NCBI GenBank assembly: GCA_016193005.1
Contig: JACPTA010000032.1
Coordinates: 1 to 42,033, forward strand
From: Nitrososphaerota archaeon
GTDB taxonomy: Archaea; Thermoproteota; Nitrososphaeria; Nitrososphaerales; Gagatemarchaeaceae
Direction: 5' to 3'
Length of the DNA: 42,033 nt
A program made the position numbers and the translations under genes. Shown here piece after piece: positions 7,454 to 15,814 of the stretch (the stretch's first letter is position 1; the number at the start of each line of letters is the position of its first letter). Below the pieces are notes generated by a model. That model searched no databases. It was not told the DNA's origin and was given only the letters and a program-made list of their open reading frames with translations.

Positions 7454-9040
7454 TCACCGGATGGTTCTCGAAGATCGGAGAGATTGAAGGAGGGTGAGTG
7501 CGAAGACAAGGACATAACCTGAGGCGTAGACCGCGAGAATGGGGATGATTCCCAAGTTGCTGGTCGCGAACGCTTTGGTAATCGCTAGGGCCGAGATAGC
7601 GACAGCCACACCTTCCAGAAGACTAACCTTGTTCAACGGAAGCTGGTACTTCTTCTCCCTCCAGCTTTGGTCTTTCCTAGTGATGGCGTACTTTGGAGTC
7701 CGCAGGAATGTGCCCGTCTTGTTCGAGAAGAGGCCGGATAAGACGTTTACCGAATTGCTGATACTTATCCCATAACCCAGAACAACGAGGAGGAAGATCT
7801 CTTTGATGTTTCTGACGAGTCCCATCTTCTGGACTCGCACGGCCTCGGCACAGTAGTACAGGACTGCTATCGTCGAGAGCACCACCAAGGCCGAGAAGAC
7901 GAGCCAAGGCGCGACCTGAAAAGTGAGGTAGGTCACATTCCTCAGGGTTAAGCCCCTTAGGAGGTCACTAGGAGTCAGAATTGCCGGAAGTGAGACGGCC
8001 ACTGCGTACTTGATTACGTCTATGTTGAGGAAGGTTGCGATGACGGCGAGTAGGAAGGAGGCGACCATCAGCGGGTGGACAAGATAATAGGTCAAGTGCA
8101 TCACCGCCTCGAACTTCTGACTGTAAGAGAGAGATCCCGAATGAATAATTGAGGGCATGACCTTGCGCGCCGTCTGAATCGAGCCACGAGCCCATCTCCC
8201 TTGTTGTCTCTTCAAGCTGGTAATGGTGGGGGGAAGTTCGGCAGGGACGTTCAAGTCTCTCAGGTAGACCGCTGCATAGCCTGCAAGCTGCATCCTGTAG
8301 CTCAGGTCGAGGTCCTCCGCGAGCGTGTCCGACTGCCACCCTCCTGCCTTTAGAATCGCCTCCCTTCTCAATAGGCCGGCACTCCCGTTGAAGTTCATCA
8401 GGTAGCCGCTCCCCCATCGCCCCGGCTGCTCGAGCAGGAAGTGTGCGTCAACGCCGATGGCAAGAGTTTCAGTAATCATGTTGTAGTTCCTGTCGAAGTG
8501 GCTCCACCTGCACTGGACGAATCCGACCTTCTCGTCTCTGATTAAGCATGGGACCGTCCTATCCAGAAAGTTGGCAGGGGGGCAGAAGTCGGCATCGAAG
8601 ACGGCGATGAATGGCTCCTTCGTTCTCTCCAAAGCTGCCTGCAGAGCGCCGGCCTTGAATCCTGCTCTGGTCCCCCTTCGTATGATCTCTATATTGTACC
8701 CGGCTGAAGCGAACCTCGATGACAAGCCGTCAATCTCTTCGCGGGTTTCGTCGTCCGAATCATCAATGATGTAAATCTTGACGAGGTCCTTCCCATACTG
8801 TTCGGCCATTGAGACGCAGGATTCTACCAGTCTTCCTGCGACGTAGAATTCGTTGTAGACAGGCAGATGAACCGCAACGGCGGGCTTCTCGGAGGGCTCG
8901 TCTGAAATTGGCTCTCTGTACTTCTTCGCTCTCCTCGTAAGGTGCAGGATATTTAGCCCATAGAGAACGAACGAGATGCTCAGTACTATCGATGACGCGA
9001 ATATCACGTTCGCGACGGGAAAGACAGCAATGATTGACAA
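7454..9040 (-). CDS. membrane-bound processive GT2 glycosyltransferase (cellulose synthase-like)
   Basis: Predicted integral membrane enzyme of 528 residues that polymerises or transfers sugars from nucleotide-sugar donors at the membrane. It has an N-terminal membrane helix, then a GT-A catalytic domain with IIDDSDDET (near residue 93), the metal-binding FDADF, the acceptor-side AEDLDLSYRM and QQGRWARGS (the QxxRW motif of processive enzymes). At least five hydrophobic segments follow. All four catalytic motifs of the cellulose synthase/hyaluronan synthase group are intact. The start is TTG at 9040, preceded by GGTGAGG. Product and donor are unknown; an extracellular polysaccharide or glycolipid is plausible. 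Confidence 0.88.
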   Translation of the reverse strand: MSIIAVFPVANVIFASSIVLSISFVLYGLNILHLTRRAKKYREPISDEPSEKPAVAVHLPVYNEFYVAGRLVESCVSMAEQYGKDLVKIYIIDDSDDETREEIDGLSSRFASAGYNIEIIRRGTRAGFKAGALQAALERTKEPFIAVFDADFCPPANFLDRTVPCLIRDEKVGFVQCRWSHFDRNYNMITETLAIGVDAHFLLEQPGRWGSGYLMNFNGSAGLLRREAILKAGGWQSDTLAEDLDLSYRMQLAGYAAVYLRDLNVPAELPPTITSLKRQQGRWARGSIQTARKVMPSIIHSGSLSYSQKFEAVMHLTYYLVHPLMVASFLLAVIATFLNIDVIKYAVAVSLPAILTPSDLLRGLTLRNVTYLTFQVAPWLVFSALVVLSTIAVLYYCAEAVRVQKMGLVRNIKEIFLLVVLGYGISISNSVNVLSGLFSNKTGTFLRTPKYAITRKDQSWREKKYQLPLNKVSLLEGVAVAISALAITKAFATSNLGIIPILAVYASGYVLVFALTLLQSLRSSRTIR

Positions 9041-9090
9041 AATTCCTCACCCAGAACCTCTGCGCTTGCAATTACAGCGGAAATGCTTGG

Positions 9091-9100
9091 CGTTATAATG
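9091..9100. promoter_or_regulatory. shared divergent TATA-like element
   Basis: CGTTATAATG lies in the 88-bp gap between two divergent genes and reads as a TATA-like box both ways. On the plus strand it predicts a start near 9122 for the gene at 9129. On the minus strand it predicts one near 9071 for the glycosyltransferase at 9040. Confidence 0.4.
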
Positions 9101-9128
9101 GTTTGGCTAGACACCGACTCTCGAAAAT

Positions 9129-10529
9129 GTGTATAAGGGCACCTCGGCCCATACGGAAGAGGTGAGCTCTCCTCTAGAGAAGGTCTACAGGTTCGTCGAT
9201 AGCCACAGGGACGAATTTCTTCAAGGACTGAGCAAGCTACTAGCACAACCCTCAATCAGCACACTTGGAGTCGGAATCAACGAGACGGCCAAGATGCTCA
9301 TGGATGTAATGGAGGAGTCAGGGCTAAGAACGCGCAAGATAGAGACGTCTGGCCATCCATTAATTTACGGCGATGCGGTCGTAGGTCCGGACAAGCCCAC
9401 GGTCCTGATATACGGGCACTACGACGTCCAACCTGTTGAGCCGATAGACGCATGGGCTACGCCCCCGTTTCAGCCCACGATCCGTGATGGGAGGATCTAT
9501 GCGAGGGGTGCCGGAGACAACAAGGGTCAGCTCTACGCTCAGCTGATGGGCATCAGGTCACTCACGGAAATATTGGGAAACGTACCCGCCAACGTGAAGT
9601 GTATCTTCGAAGGCGAGGAGGAGAACGGGAGTCCCCACCTTGAGCAGGTTGTGATGGATAACAAATCGCTGCTCAAGGCGGACCTCGCCATTACTGCAGA
9701 CGGCCCCCTTCACGAGAGCGGGAGACCGCTAATCGTCTTCGGAGTCAGAGGCATGGTGTACGTCGAGCTGACTGCGCGTGGGGCCAATCGAGACCTCCAC
9801 TCTGGGAACTGGGGCGGACCTATAGCCAATCCGGTCTGGAGGCTCGTGAGGCTTCTCAACTCGATGAAGGATGTCAAGGCCGGGAGGGTGAACGTCAGCG
9901 GGTTCTACGATCGCATCAAGCCTATCACGGTAGAAGAAATGAAGGCACTCCGCGCGATTCCCCTTGACAGAGAAGGGATTTCGCGGGAGCTTGGAATCCG
10001 TCTCTCCGAGCTTCCGGAGGGAGAGGATTACTACACCAAGTTGATGACGGAGCCAACATTGAATATCTGCGGGATCTACGGTGGATATACCGGCGCGGGG
10101 ACGAAGACAATCATCCCGTCCAAGGCGACTGCAAAACTTGACGCGAGACTGGTCCCCGACCAAGACCCTGGTGAAGTATTTGGAAGGCTGGAGAAGCACG
10201 TGGCCGAACACGGCGAAGGCATCGAAATCAAGAAACTCGGATCAATGAGACCCTCCAGGACGCCTCTCGACAATCCGTTCAGCAGCGTAATCGCGGACGC
10301 GATGAGGAGCGCGACGAAAAAAGAACCGATAATCTATCCTTCTCTGGGGGCAAGCCTACCAGACTACATATTCACTCGAATTCTCGGGATCCCGTCATTC
10401 ATAACGCCGTACGCCAACCATGATGAGAGTAATCACGCGCCCAATGAGAACTTGAAGATCGAGAATTTCATCCAAGGAACCAAGTGCTGTGCCTCCATCC
10501 TAACGCACCTCGCCGGAGATAGAAGGTAG
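9129..10529 (+). CDS. M20-family dipeptidase/metallopeptidase
   Basis: Zinc-dependent peptidase of the M20 (CPG2/carnosinase/DapE-like) family, 466 residues. Metal-ligand and catalytic motifs are YGHYDVQPVE (first His and catalytic Asp), GAGDNKGQ (bridging Asp), EGEEENGS (catalytic and metal-binding Glu) and ITADGP. The dimerisation domain includes LHSGNWGG, and a late SNHAPNE supplies the last His. The length and WATPPFQP fit the CNDP-like dipeptidase subgroup. The start is GTG at 9129, supported by the TATA-like element, with a second GTG at 9162 also possible. The substrate is likely a short peptide or N-acyl amino acid. Confidence 0.92.
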   Translation: MYKGTSAHTEEVSSPLEKVYRFVDSHRDEFLQGLSKLLAQPSISTLGVGINETAKMLMDVMEESGLRTRKIETSGHPLIYGDAVVGPDKPTVLIYGHYDVQPVEPIDAWATPPFQPTIRDGRIYARGAGDNKGQLYAQLMGIRSLTEILGNVPANVKCIFEGEEENGSPHLEQVVMDNKSLLKADLAITADGPLHESGRPLIVFGVRGMVYVELTARGANRDLHSGNWGGPIANPVWRLVRLLNSMKDVKAGRVNVSGFYDRIKPITVEEMKALRAIPLDREGISRELGIRLSELPEGEDYYTKLMTEPTLNICGIYGGYTGAGTKTIIPSKATAKLDARLVPDQDPGEVFGRLEKHVAEHGEGIEIKKLGSMRPSRTPLDNPFSSVIADAMRSATKKEPIIYPSLGASLPDYIFTRILGIPSFITPYANHDESNHAPNENLKIENFIQGTKCCASILTHLAGDRR

Positions 10530-10570
10530 CGCGGAGAGCTTCAGGTTGCGGTCGTCAGCCTTCCTAATCC

Positions 10571-10577
10571 TATATAT
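10571..10577 (+). promoter_or_regulatory. TATA-like box for the cupin gene
   Basis: TATATAT centred near 10574. It sits only 13 nt before the first ATG pair at 10587. Normal spacing would put the transcript start near 10600, at a GTG codon (10602) in the cupin frame, so the true start may be five codons further in. Confidence 0.4.
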
Positions 10578-10586
10578 CGATGGAAG

Positions 10587-10991
10587 ATGATGGAATCGAA
10601 CGTGAAATCAGGCCGCAAGCCTCTAGACTATTCCAGACCCGCTCTCTGGAGAGACAGACCTTCTGCTTGGCATGAAGTGATGCCCGGGGTGCATCGCCGA
10701 ATCCTTTCACATTCCCTGACGGGAATGCTCGTCTTGTACAAGATTGAGACGGGTAAGGTCTTTCCGCTTCACGACCACGCCCACGCACAGTTCGGGGTGT
10801 TCTTGGAGGGAGGGGGGACCTTCAAGGTGAGCAACTCGGCCTGGAAGGTCAAGAAAGGGGACGCATACTACATCCCACCGGGGGTGAAACATGAGTTGAG
10901 GATAGACTCCAAACAACCGAGCGTAGTCATCGACTTCTTTACACCGAGGAGGGAAGATTATCTCGCCGAGGCTCTCCCTCCGGACAACTGA
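10587..10991 (+). CDS. small cupin-domain protein
   Basis: A 134-residue single-domain cupin. The first cupin motif is HDHAHAQFGVFLEG, with the metal-binding His residues and a possible Glu. The second is KKGDAYYIPPGVKHEL, with PPGVKH supplying the third His. Such small cupins may be enzymes, sugar- or metal-binding proteins, or sensors; nothing here identifies the ligand. The start is ATG at 10587 or, from the promoter position, GTG at 10602. It converges with the SDR gene, with one base between stops. I see no partner domain such as a DNA-binding helix-turn-helix. Confidence 0.88.
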   Translation: MMESNVKSGRKPLDYSRPALWRDRPSAWHEVMPGVHRRILSHSLTGMLVLYKIETGKVFPLHDHAHAQFGVFLEGGGTFKVSNSAWKVKKGDAYYIPPGVKHELRIDSKQPSVVIDFFTPRREDYLAEALPPDN

Positions 10992-10992
10992 G

Positions 10993-11781
10993 TTACCCCA
11001 CAGACTTGAGCAGCGCACCGTCGACCGGGATGACGGTACCGGAGACATATGAAGAGACTTCGCTCCCCAGAAAGAGGATCACCCTCGCGAGTTCCTCGGT
11101 GGTGCCAATCCTCCCGAGGGGTATCGTGTTCTCTATCTCTGCCAGGGCTTGAGCACGTGATATCCCCTTCCTTCTGACGTTAGCCTCTACAACCTGGTCT
11201 ATTCTGTCCGTCTGGATGTAACCTGGCATGATTCCATTCACCCGTATCCCTCTAGGGGCCAATTCCCTGGCGAGGGTCCTGACGAGGGAGGCACTCGAAA
11301 TGCGACAGACGTCGGAGAGGGCGAGCGAGGGGACTGGTTCACGGATGACGTAAGATGAAAGGAAGACCATCCTTCCCTTGGTCTGGGCCCTGATCATGTG
11401 CTCCGCGACTCTCTTCGCCATGTAGGCAGGTCCAACAACCAAGGACGTGGCACCGCTCATCCAGTCGTCGTAATCGAGCTCTAGGAATGTCCCAGGTTTT
11501 GGCGGACCCGTAACGTGGACGAGGACATCCAAACCGCCTAGTCCCGATATTCCCCCATCCACCAGCTTGTCTATCTCAGCATGAAGGCTGATGTCAGCAG
11601 GCAGGGCGTGAATCTCCCCTATGGATTTCAGGCGGTCTTTGGCGTCATTGAGGCGCTTGGCATTTGAAGAGTTGATCACGACTCTCGCCCCCTCTTCGAG
11701 GAACGCCTTCGCTGCGCCGAAACCGATTCCCTTGCTGGCTGCAGTGACAAGGACCCGCTGGCCCTCCAGCTTCAAGTCCAA
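10993..11781 (-). CDS. SDR-family protein with degenerate catalytic motif
   Basis: Short-chain dehydrogenase/reductase fold, 262 residues. TAASKGIGFG near residue 13 is the nucleotide-binding Gly motif, RELAPRGIRVNGIMPGYI is the usual post-active-site segment, and YVSGTVIPVDGA is the C-terminal signature. The YxxxK motif is missing: LSDVCRISSASL puts Ser and Arg where Tyr and Lys should be. This pattern matches the BKR-like SDR subgroup that lacks the standard tetrad, so the catalytic activity is uncertain. The start is TTG at 11781. It follows the D-threonine aldolase-like gene by about 40 nt on the same strand and is probably co-transcribed with it. Confidence 0.88.
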   Translation of the reverse strand: MDLKLEGQRVLVTAASKGIGFGAAKAFLEEGARVVINSSNAKRLNDAKDRLKSIGEIHALPADISLHAEIDKLVDGGISGLGGLDVLVHVTGPPKPGTFLELDYDDWMSGATSLVVGPAYMAKRVAEHMIRAQTKGRMVFLSSYVIREPVPSLALSDVCRISSASLVRTLARELAPRGIRVNGIMPGYIQTDRIDQVVEANVRRKGISRAQALAEIENTIPLGRIGTTEELARVILFLGSEVSSYVSGTVIPVDGALLKSVG

Positions 11782-11821
11782 GGGCAGGTCATACCCCTAA
11801 TGACTCGAATGAGAGGCTGTG

Positions 11822-12925
11822 CTACTTCATCTTTCCGCGCGCGACCACGGGCCAAACCTTCTCCACCCTACCGCTTCGAATACCGACGAGCTCGTCGTGC
11901 TGGTTTATGCATGTGCAGCAATGCTGAGGGATGAACTCAAGTCTGTCCCCGACCCTGAGGCCCTTACCCTTCCCGCTTAGCTGGAGCCAACCGTGCTCCT
12001 CCGAGAACTTCACCATCTTGACTCCGGGACTCCTAGTGCGGGGGAAGATTCCCTGGTCCCACTGAAACGCCTTCGAACCCGCGTCGACGACCGCATGATC
12101 GTCCGAAGTCTTGCTCATGACGGTTGTGAGTACTGTGAGTGCGCAGTCTGCCAATGTAGCGACATCATTGTCAACGAGTCCCCCATCGTTGAAAAGATAC
12201 ATCCCTGGCTGCACCTCGGTTACGGCGGGATGTTTTGCGGTTACCCACGTAGAGGTCGATGAGCCGACGCTCACCACTTCGACGTTGATACCCTTCCGCT
12301 CGATTGACCTCTTGGCTTCGGTCACGGTCCTCATCGCCTCGTTGGCGAGTCTGAGCCTCTCTGCCTTCGTCTTCCCGCTTCCGACGTGACCTTCGTATCC
12401 CATCAATCCCTTCAAAATCAGGTTCTTCTCACCAGAAACCTCCTTGGCGAGGGATGCCGCACGTTTGGGGTCGACGCCGCACCTATGCATCCCCACGTCG
12501 ATGTCAACGTACACGTCAAGCTCTGACCCCTCATTCCGACAAGCTTTACCCATCTGCTTGACGACCTCTGCGTTGTCTGTTGCCACCCCTAGGTGTATCT
12601 TGTCCGCCAGCTTGGCCAGGCGCTCGTACTTCTGATCTCCCACAATTTCGTTCGTAATGAAGATGTCATCTATGCCGTGGGCAGCAAACGCTTCGGCCTC
12701 GCTCACCTTCTGCAAGCAAACTCCTTTCGCGCCTGCCGCGAGCTGCTTCTTTGCAATATCGGGAACCTTGTGAGTCTTGACATGCGGTCTCAGGTTGACG
12801 CCGCACTCACGCGCGAACTTGGCCATCCTGTTCATGTTCTTCTCCATTAGGTCGAGCTCAACCAGGAGCGATGGAGTGTCGAGATCGTTCTTCTTCAAGT
12901 AAATCGTCTCGTCAGTCGGATACAT
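11822..12925 (-). CDS. D-threonine aldolase/D-serine dehydratase-like PLP enzyme
   Basis: Fold-type III PLP enzyme of 367 residues with an N-terminal alanine racemase-like barrel and a C-terminal zinc-binding domain. The PLP Lys is in RPHVKTHK (near residue 50). DVDVGMHRCGV, GYEGHVGSG and SVGSSTSTW line the cofactor site. The C-terminal PQHCCTCINQHDE carries the His and Cys metal ligands seen in eukaryotic-type D-serine dehydratase and D-threonine aldolase. It should cleave or deaminate a D-hydroxy amino acid; which one cannot be told. The ATG at 12925 gives a full-length protein. First gene of a pair with the SDR. Confidence 0.9.
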   Translation of the reverse strand: MYPTDETIYLKKNDLDTPSLLVELDLMEKNMNRMAKFARECGVNLRPHVKTHKVPDIAKKQLAAGAKGVCLQKVSEAEAFAAHGIDDIFITNEIVGDQKYERLAKLADKIHLGVATDNAEVVKQMGKACRNEGSELDVYVDIDVGMHRCGVDPKRAASLAKEVSGEKNLILKGLMGYEGHVGSGKTKAERLRLANEAMRTVTEAKRSIERKGINVEVVSVGSSTSTWVTAKHPAVTEVQPGMYLFNDGGLVDNDVATLADCALTVLTTVMSKTSDDHAVVDAGSKAFQWDQGIFPRTRSPGVKMVKFSEEHGWLQLSGKGKGLRVGDRLEFIPQHCCTCINQHDELVGIRSGRVEKVWPVVARGKMK

Positions 12926-12990
12926 GGTTTATATCGATTACTTGATTCTCCGTCGAGATGTCGATGACAGTTCTATCTCCGGCTCCAAAC

Positions 12991-13000
12991 TCTTAAAATC
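12991..13000 (+). promoter_or_regulatory. TATA-like box for the LLM oxidoreductase
   Basis: TCTTAAAATC centred near 12995 predicts a transcript start around 13021, 6 nt before the ATG at 13027. Confidence 0.45.
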
Positions 13001-13026
13001 AGAAGCTAGGCCATGGGGAACAGGCG

Positions 13027-14016
13027 ATGTCGGTGCCGAAGGTTGACATTCAGCTTGATATTGGGGAGAACTATTACGAACCGACTGAGTTTGTTGATGC
13101 GGCGGCCTACGCAGAGGAGTTGGGCTTCAGGACAGCTTGGTTAGGCGACCACTTCGTTCCCTGGTTCCATTCGGGCAGGCGGTCGGCCTTCGTCTGGTCG
13201 GTGCTTGGTGTAGCTCTTGAGAGGACGAGCAAGATCAAGCTCGGTCCCCTCGTGACGACCCCAATCGGGGCGCGTTACCATCCCGCGATAATTGCACAGG
13301 CAAGTGCAACGCTCAACAACATGTATCCGGGAAGATTGCTGCTCGGTGTGGGGACGGGAGAGGCGCTCAACGAGAGGCCCTTCTGGCATGACCGGTGGCC
13401 CGAGTGGGAGGAGAGGATTGCCAGACTGACGGAAGGGATAACCCTGATCAAGAGACTCTGGAAGACCAAGGACCCGTTCAGCTTCAACGGGAAGTTCTTC
13501 CCCTCCAAATTTTACCACCTGTACACGAAGCCCAAGAACAAGATACCAATCTACTTCTCTGCAATCGGAAGGCGAGCCGCATACTACGCCGGGTTGCACG
13601 CGGACAACTTGGTGACGATAAGTCCGCGCAATACGATCGAGAAGCTCCAGAGAGAGATCCTGCCGGAGTTCGAACGCGGGTGCAGGGAAGCGGGCAAGAG
13701 GAGGGGAGGGATTGTCATTCACATGGATTTCAGCCTTGACACCCCATCAGCACTTGTGAAGAATTCGTGGAGGACGCTGGGTTGGATGCTCAAAGATTCT
13801 TGGAGCATTGAGAATCCGGTGGCCGTCGAGAAGGCCGGGAGGAAGGTGGGCATCGAAGACGTGAAGAAAGCGGTACATTTCTGCAAGAGCTGGAGAGCCG
13901 TCATAAAAATAATTGATGACTACATCGCTGTGGGTGCGAACGCCATAGTGCTGATAACGGAAGCAGACAAGAAGAAGATTCGTGATGTCGCTCATAATGT
14001 GCTGAACGTGCTGTGA
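13027..14016 (+). CDS. F420-dependent LLM-class oxidoreductase
   Basis: Luciferase-like (beta/alpha)8-barrel oxidoreductase of 329 residues, most like F420-dependent glucose-6-phosphate/alcohol dehydrogenases and Mer. Telling segments are WLGDHFVPWFHSG (near residue 38), RTSKIKLGPLVTTP, YPGRLLLGVGTGEALNE (near residue 99) and a later IPIYFSAIGRRAAYYAG. The GTGEALNE loop is characteristic of the Fgd-like group that binds coenzyme F420, implying F420 is made by this organism. The substrate is not determined. The ATG at 13027 fits the promoter. An amidohydrolase starts 25 nt downstream, so the two probably act together. Confidence 0.87.
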   Translation: MSVPKVDIQLDIGENYYEPTEFVDAAAYAEELGFRTAWLGDHFVPWFHSGRRSAFVWSVLGVALERTSKIKLGPLVTTPIGARYHPAIIAQASATLNNMYPGRLLLGVGTGEALNERPFWHDRWPEWEERIARLTEGITLIKRLWKTKDPFSFNGKFFPSKFYHLYTKPKNKIPIYFSAIGRRAAYYAGLHADNLVTISPRNTIEKLQREILPEFERGCREAGKRRGGIVIHMDFSLDTPSALVKNSWRTLGWMLKDSWSIENPVAVEKAGRKVGIEDVKKAVHFCKSWRAVIKIIDDYIAVGANAIVLITEADKKKIRDVAHNVLNVL

Positions 14017-14041
14017 TGATTCGGCTGGAGTCCATCGGTAC

Positions 14042-14881
14042 TTGATTATCGATTGCCATTCCCACGTCTGGGATGTAAGAAGGCACCTCTCTAGGGGATT
14101 CATCAGGGACTTCACCAGCGTCTACGGGAAGGGTGAAGATGCTCTGAAGGCAACTCCGGACAAACATTTCGACTCGATGGATGGCGTCGACAAGGTCGTT
14201 GTCGTTGCTTTCAGGAGTCGTGTGTTGAGGGTGAACGTGCCGAACGAGTACGTTTCAGAGTACGCATCCAAACACCCTGAGAAGGTCATCCCGTTCTGTT
14301 GCGTGGACCCGAACGACGAGGACGCTCCGATGGAACTGAAGAGGTGCGTGAAGGCGATGGGGATGAAGGGCCTGAAGCTCGGACCAATCTACCAGCACTT
14401 CGACCCCACGTCGGAGAGGGCGGGAAGGGTCTTTGAGGTAGCGCAGGACCTGGAGATCCCAGTGCTCATACACCAAGGCACAACGTTCGTGAGGGATGCA
14501 CCTCTGGAGTTTGCAAATCCAATTCTGCTCGACAAGGTCGCAAGAGACTATCCTGACCTGAGGATGATCGTCGCCCATCTGGGCCACCCCTGGGAAGACG
14601 AGACCGTTGCTCTGATCAGAAAGCAACCGAACGTCTTCTCTGACGTCTCCGGTCTGACTTACAGGCCGACCAGGCTGTACCTCAAGCTACTCTCATGCTT
14701 GGAGTACGGTGTCATGAAGAAGCTGGTCTTCGGGAGCGATTTTCCGTTCGGTGTCCCCAAGCTTGTCATTCGCGACCTGAGACGGGTCAATAGGCTGGCC
14801 AAGAGCTCCGGGCTTCCGATGATACCGGAGGAGTTGATTGAGGATGTAATCGCCAAGAACGCAGGTCAGATATTCCTGTGA
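14042..14881 (+). CDS. amidohydrolase-2 family metal-dependent hydrolase/decarboxylase
   Basis: TIM-barrel enzyme of 279 residues of the ACMSD/amidohydrolase-2 family, which hydrolyses or decarboxylates small carboxylated compounds. It starts with the metal motif IDCHSHVWD at the very N-terminus, then has LIHQGTT, VAHLGHPW and FGSDFPFG, which supply the remaining His and Asp ligands. The start is TTG at 14042, preceded by CTGGAG about 10 nt upstream; this puts the HxH pair at the expected position 6-8. It follows the LLM oxidoreductase by 25 nt and is probably in its operon. Specific substrate unknown. Confidence 0.88.
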   Translation: MIIDCHSHVWDVRRHLSRGFIRDFTSVYGKGEDALKATPDKHFDSMDGVDKVVVVAFRSRVLRVNVPNEYVSEYASKHPEKVIPFCCVDPNDEDAPMELKRCVKAMGMKGLKLGPIYQHFDPTSERAGRVFEVAQDLEIPVLIHQGTTFVRDAPLEFANPILLDKVARDYPDLRMIVAHLGHPWEDETVALIRKQPNVFSDVSGLTYRPTRLYLKLLSCLEYGVMKKLVFGSDFPFGVPKLVIRDLRRVNRLAKSSGLPMIPEELIEDVIAKNAGQIFL

Positions 14882-14916
14882 AGACCGTGACTCGGCAATT
14901 CGAGAATATCCACGTC

Positions 14917-15741
14917 CTATTCGGCGAAGATGTTGGTGGGGAGCGGGACCTTCTTGAGGAGATACGAGAAGCCACCGGTCCGCTCCAGAAGCCTCACGGC
15001 AGTGAATCCTTTGTCGAAGTAGGTCTGGAATACCTCCCTGGTGGCCAGCCTCCACCTCTCGGCCTCCTCCGTGTGAGAACTCTTTATCGCTAAGACGTCC
15101 TTGGGAATATCCACCAAGACTGATGGTGCTTTGAGGTCGATAGACCAATCGAGGCATTTCAGATACGCACCTGTTTGCCTTGACTTGATTACCGAGTGAG
15201 CTGCGGACGTTGGATTCCCTGACACGCGAATCATGCGCATGATCTTCCTGTCCAGAAACTGCTCGGCCAGGAATCTGTCGGTCTCCCACCCGAAGTTTAT
15301 TGAGTCGTTCATCGAACCGTAGTAGTTCGCGAAATACGTCCGAGACACTACGCCGAGCCTCACGAAATTGAAGTATGCGTTGCGGGCGATGATCGGGTCG
15401 AATGTCCATGCGACGAGCTTGTACCCACGCTCAGCTGACAGCTCCCTCTGCTTCTCCTTCAAGATGCGACCAATCCCCCGGGACTGCCACTTTCTTGAGA
15501 CGCCTGTTATGTGTGAATACATGTACATTCTTCCGTGCCTCCTCCCCGGCAACGCGACGCTGACTCCTATCATGGCCTCACCATCAAAAGCTCCTAGGAC
15601 GATACCTCCGTTCGAGGCAATCGCAATCATGATCTCCTTCGGCGTCACCATGAGGTCTTCCAGCCCCCAGGCTTTCTTCTGAACCCGCTCGGCTTCCGCG
15701 AACTCCGCATGACTTGTCAGCTTACGGACGGTGATGGTCAA
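14917..15741 (-). CDS. GNAT-family acetyltransferase-like protein
   Basis: Protein of 274 residues with an N-terminal GNAT acetyltransferase domain. SHITGVSRKWQSRGIGR (near residue 80) matches the acetyl-CoA pyrophosphate-binding loop, followed by a helix and AWTFDPIIARNAYFNF, where GNAT proteins have their last conserved strand and helix. The C-terminal half (from about residue 150) is a separate domain with no motif I recognise. It resembles the uncharacterised conserved proteins grouped with predicted GNAT enzymes (COG3375-like, from memory). The start is TTG at 15741, 2 nt after the predicted transcript start, so the message looks leaderless. Converges with the amidohydrolase gene. Confidence 0.83.
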   Translation of the reverse strand: MTITVRKLTSHAEFAEAERVQKKAWGLEDLMVTPKEIMIAIASNGGIVLGAFDGEAMIGVSVALPGRRHGRMYMYSHITGVSRKWQSRGIGRILKEKQRELSAERGYKLVAWTFDPIIARNAYFNFVRLGVVSRTYFANYYGSMNDSINFGWETDRFLAEQFLDRKIMRMIRVSGNPTSAAHSVIKSRQTGAYLKCLDWSIDLKAPSVLVDIPKDVLAIKSSHTEEAERWRLATREVFQTYFDKGFTAVRLLERTGGFSYLLKKVPLPTNIFAE

Positions 15742-15763
15742 CTGGTCGATAGCCTGTACTCGA

Positions 15764-15773
15764 TTTTCTTAAG
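15764..15773 (-). promoter_or_regulatory. TATA-like box for the GNAT gene
   Basis: CTTAAGAAAA on the minus strand, centred near 15769. The predicted start at about 15743 coincides with the TTG start codon at 15741, a leaderless arrangement. Confidence 0.5.
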
Positions 15774-15814
15774 GATTGAGCATCGGATTCGAATCCCGAG
15801 GCTGTTCGACGACT

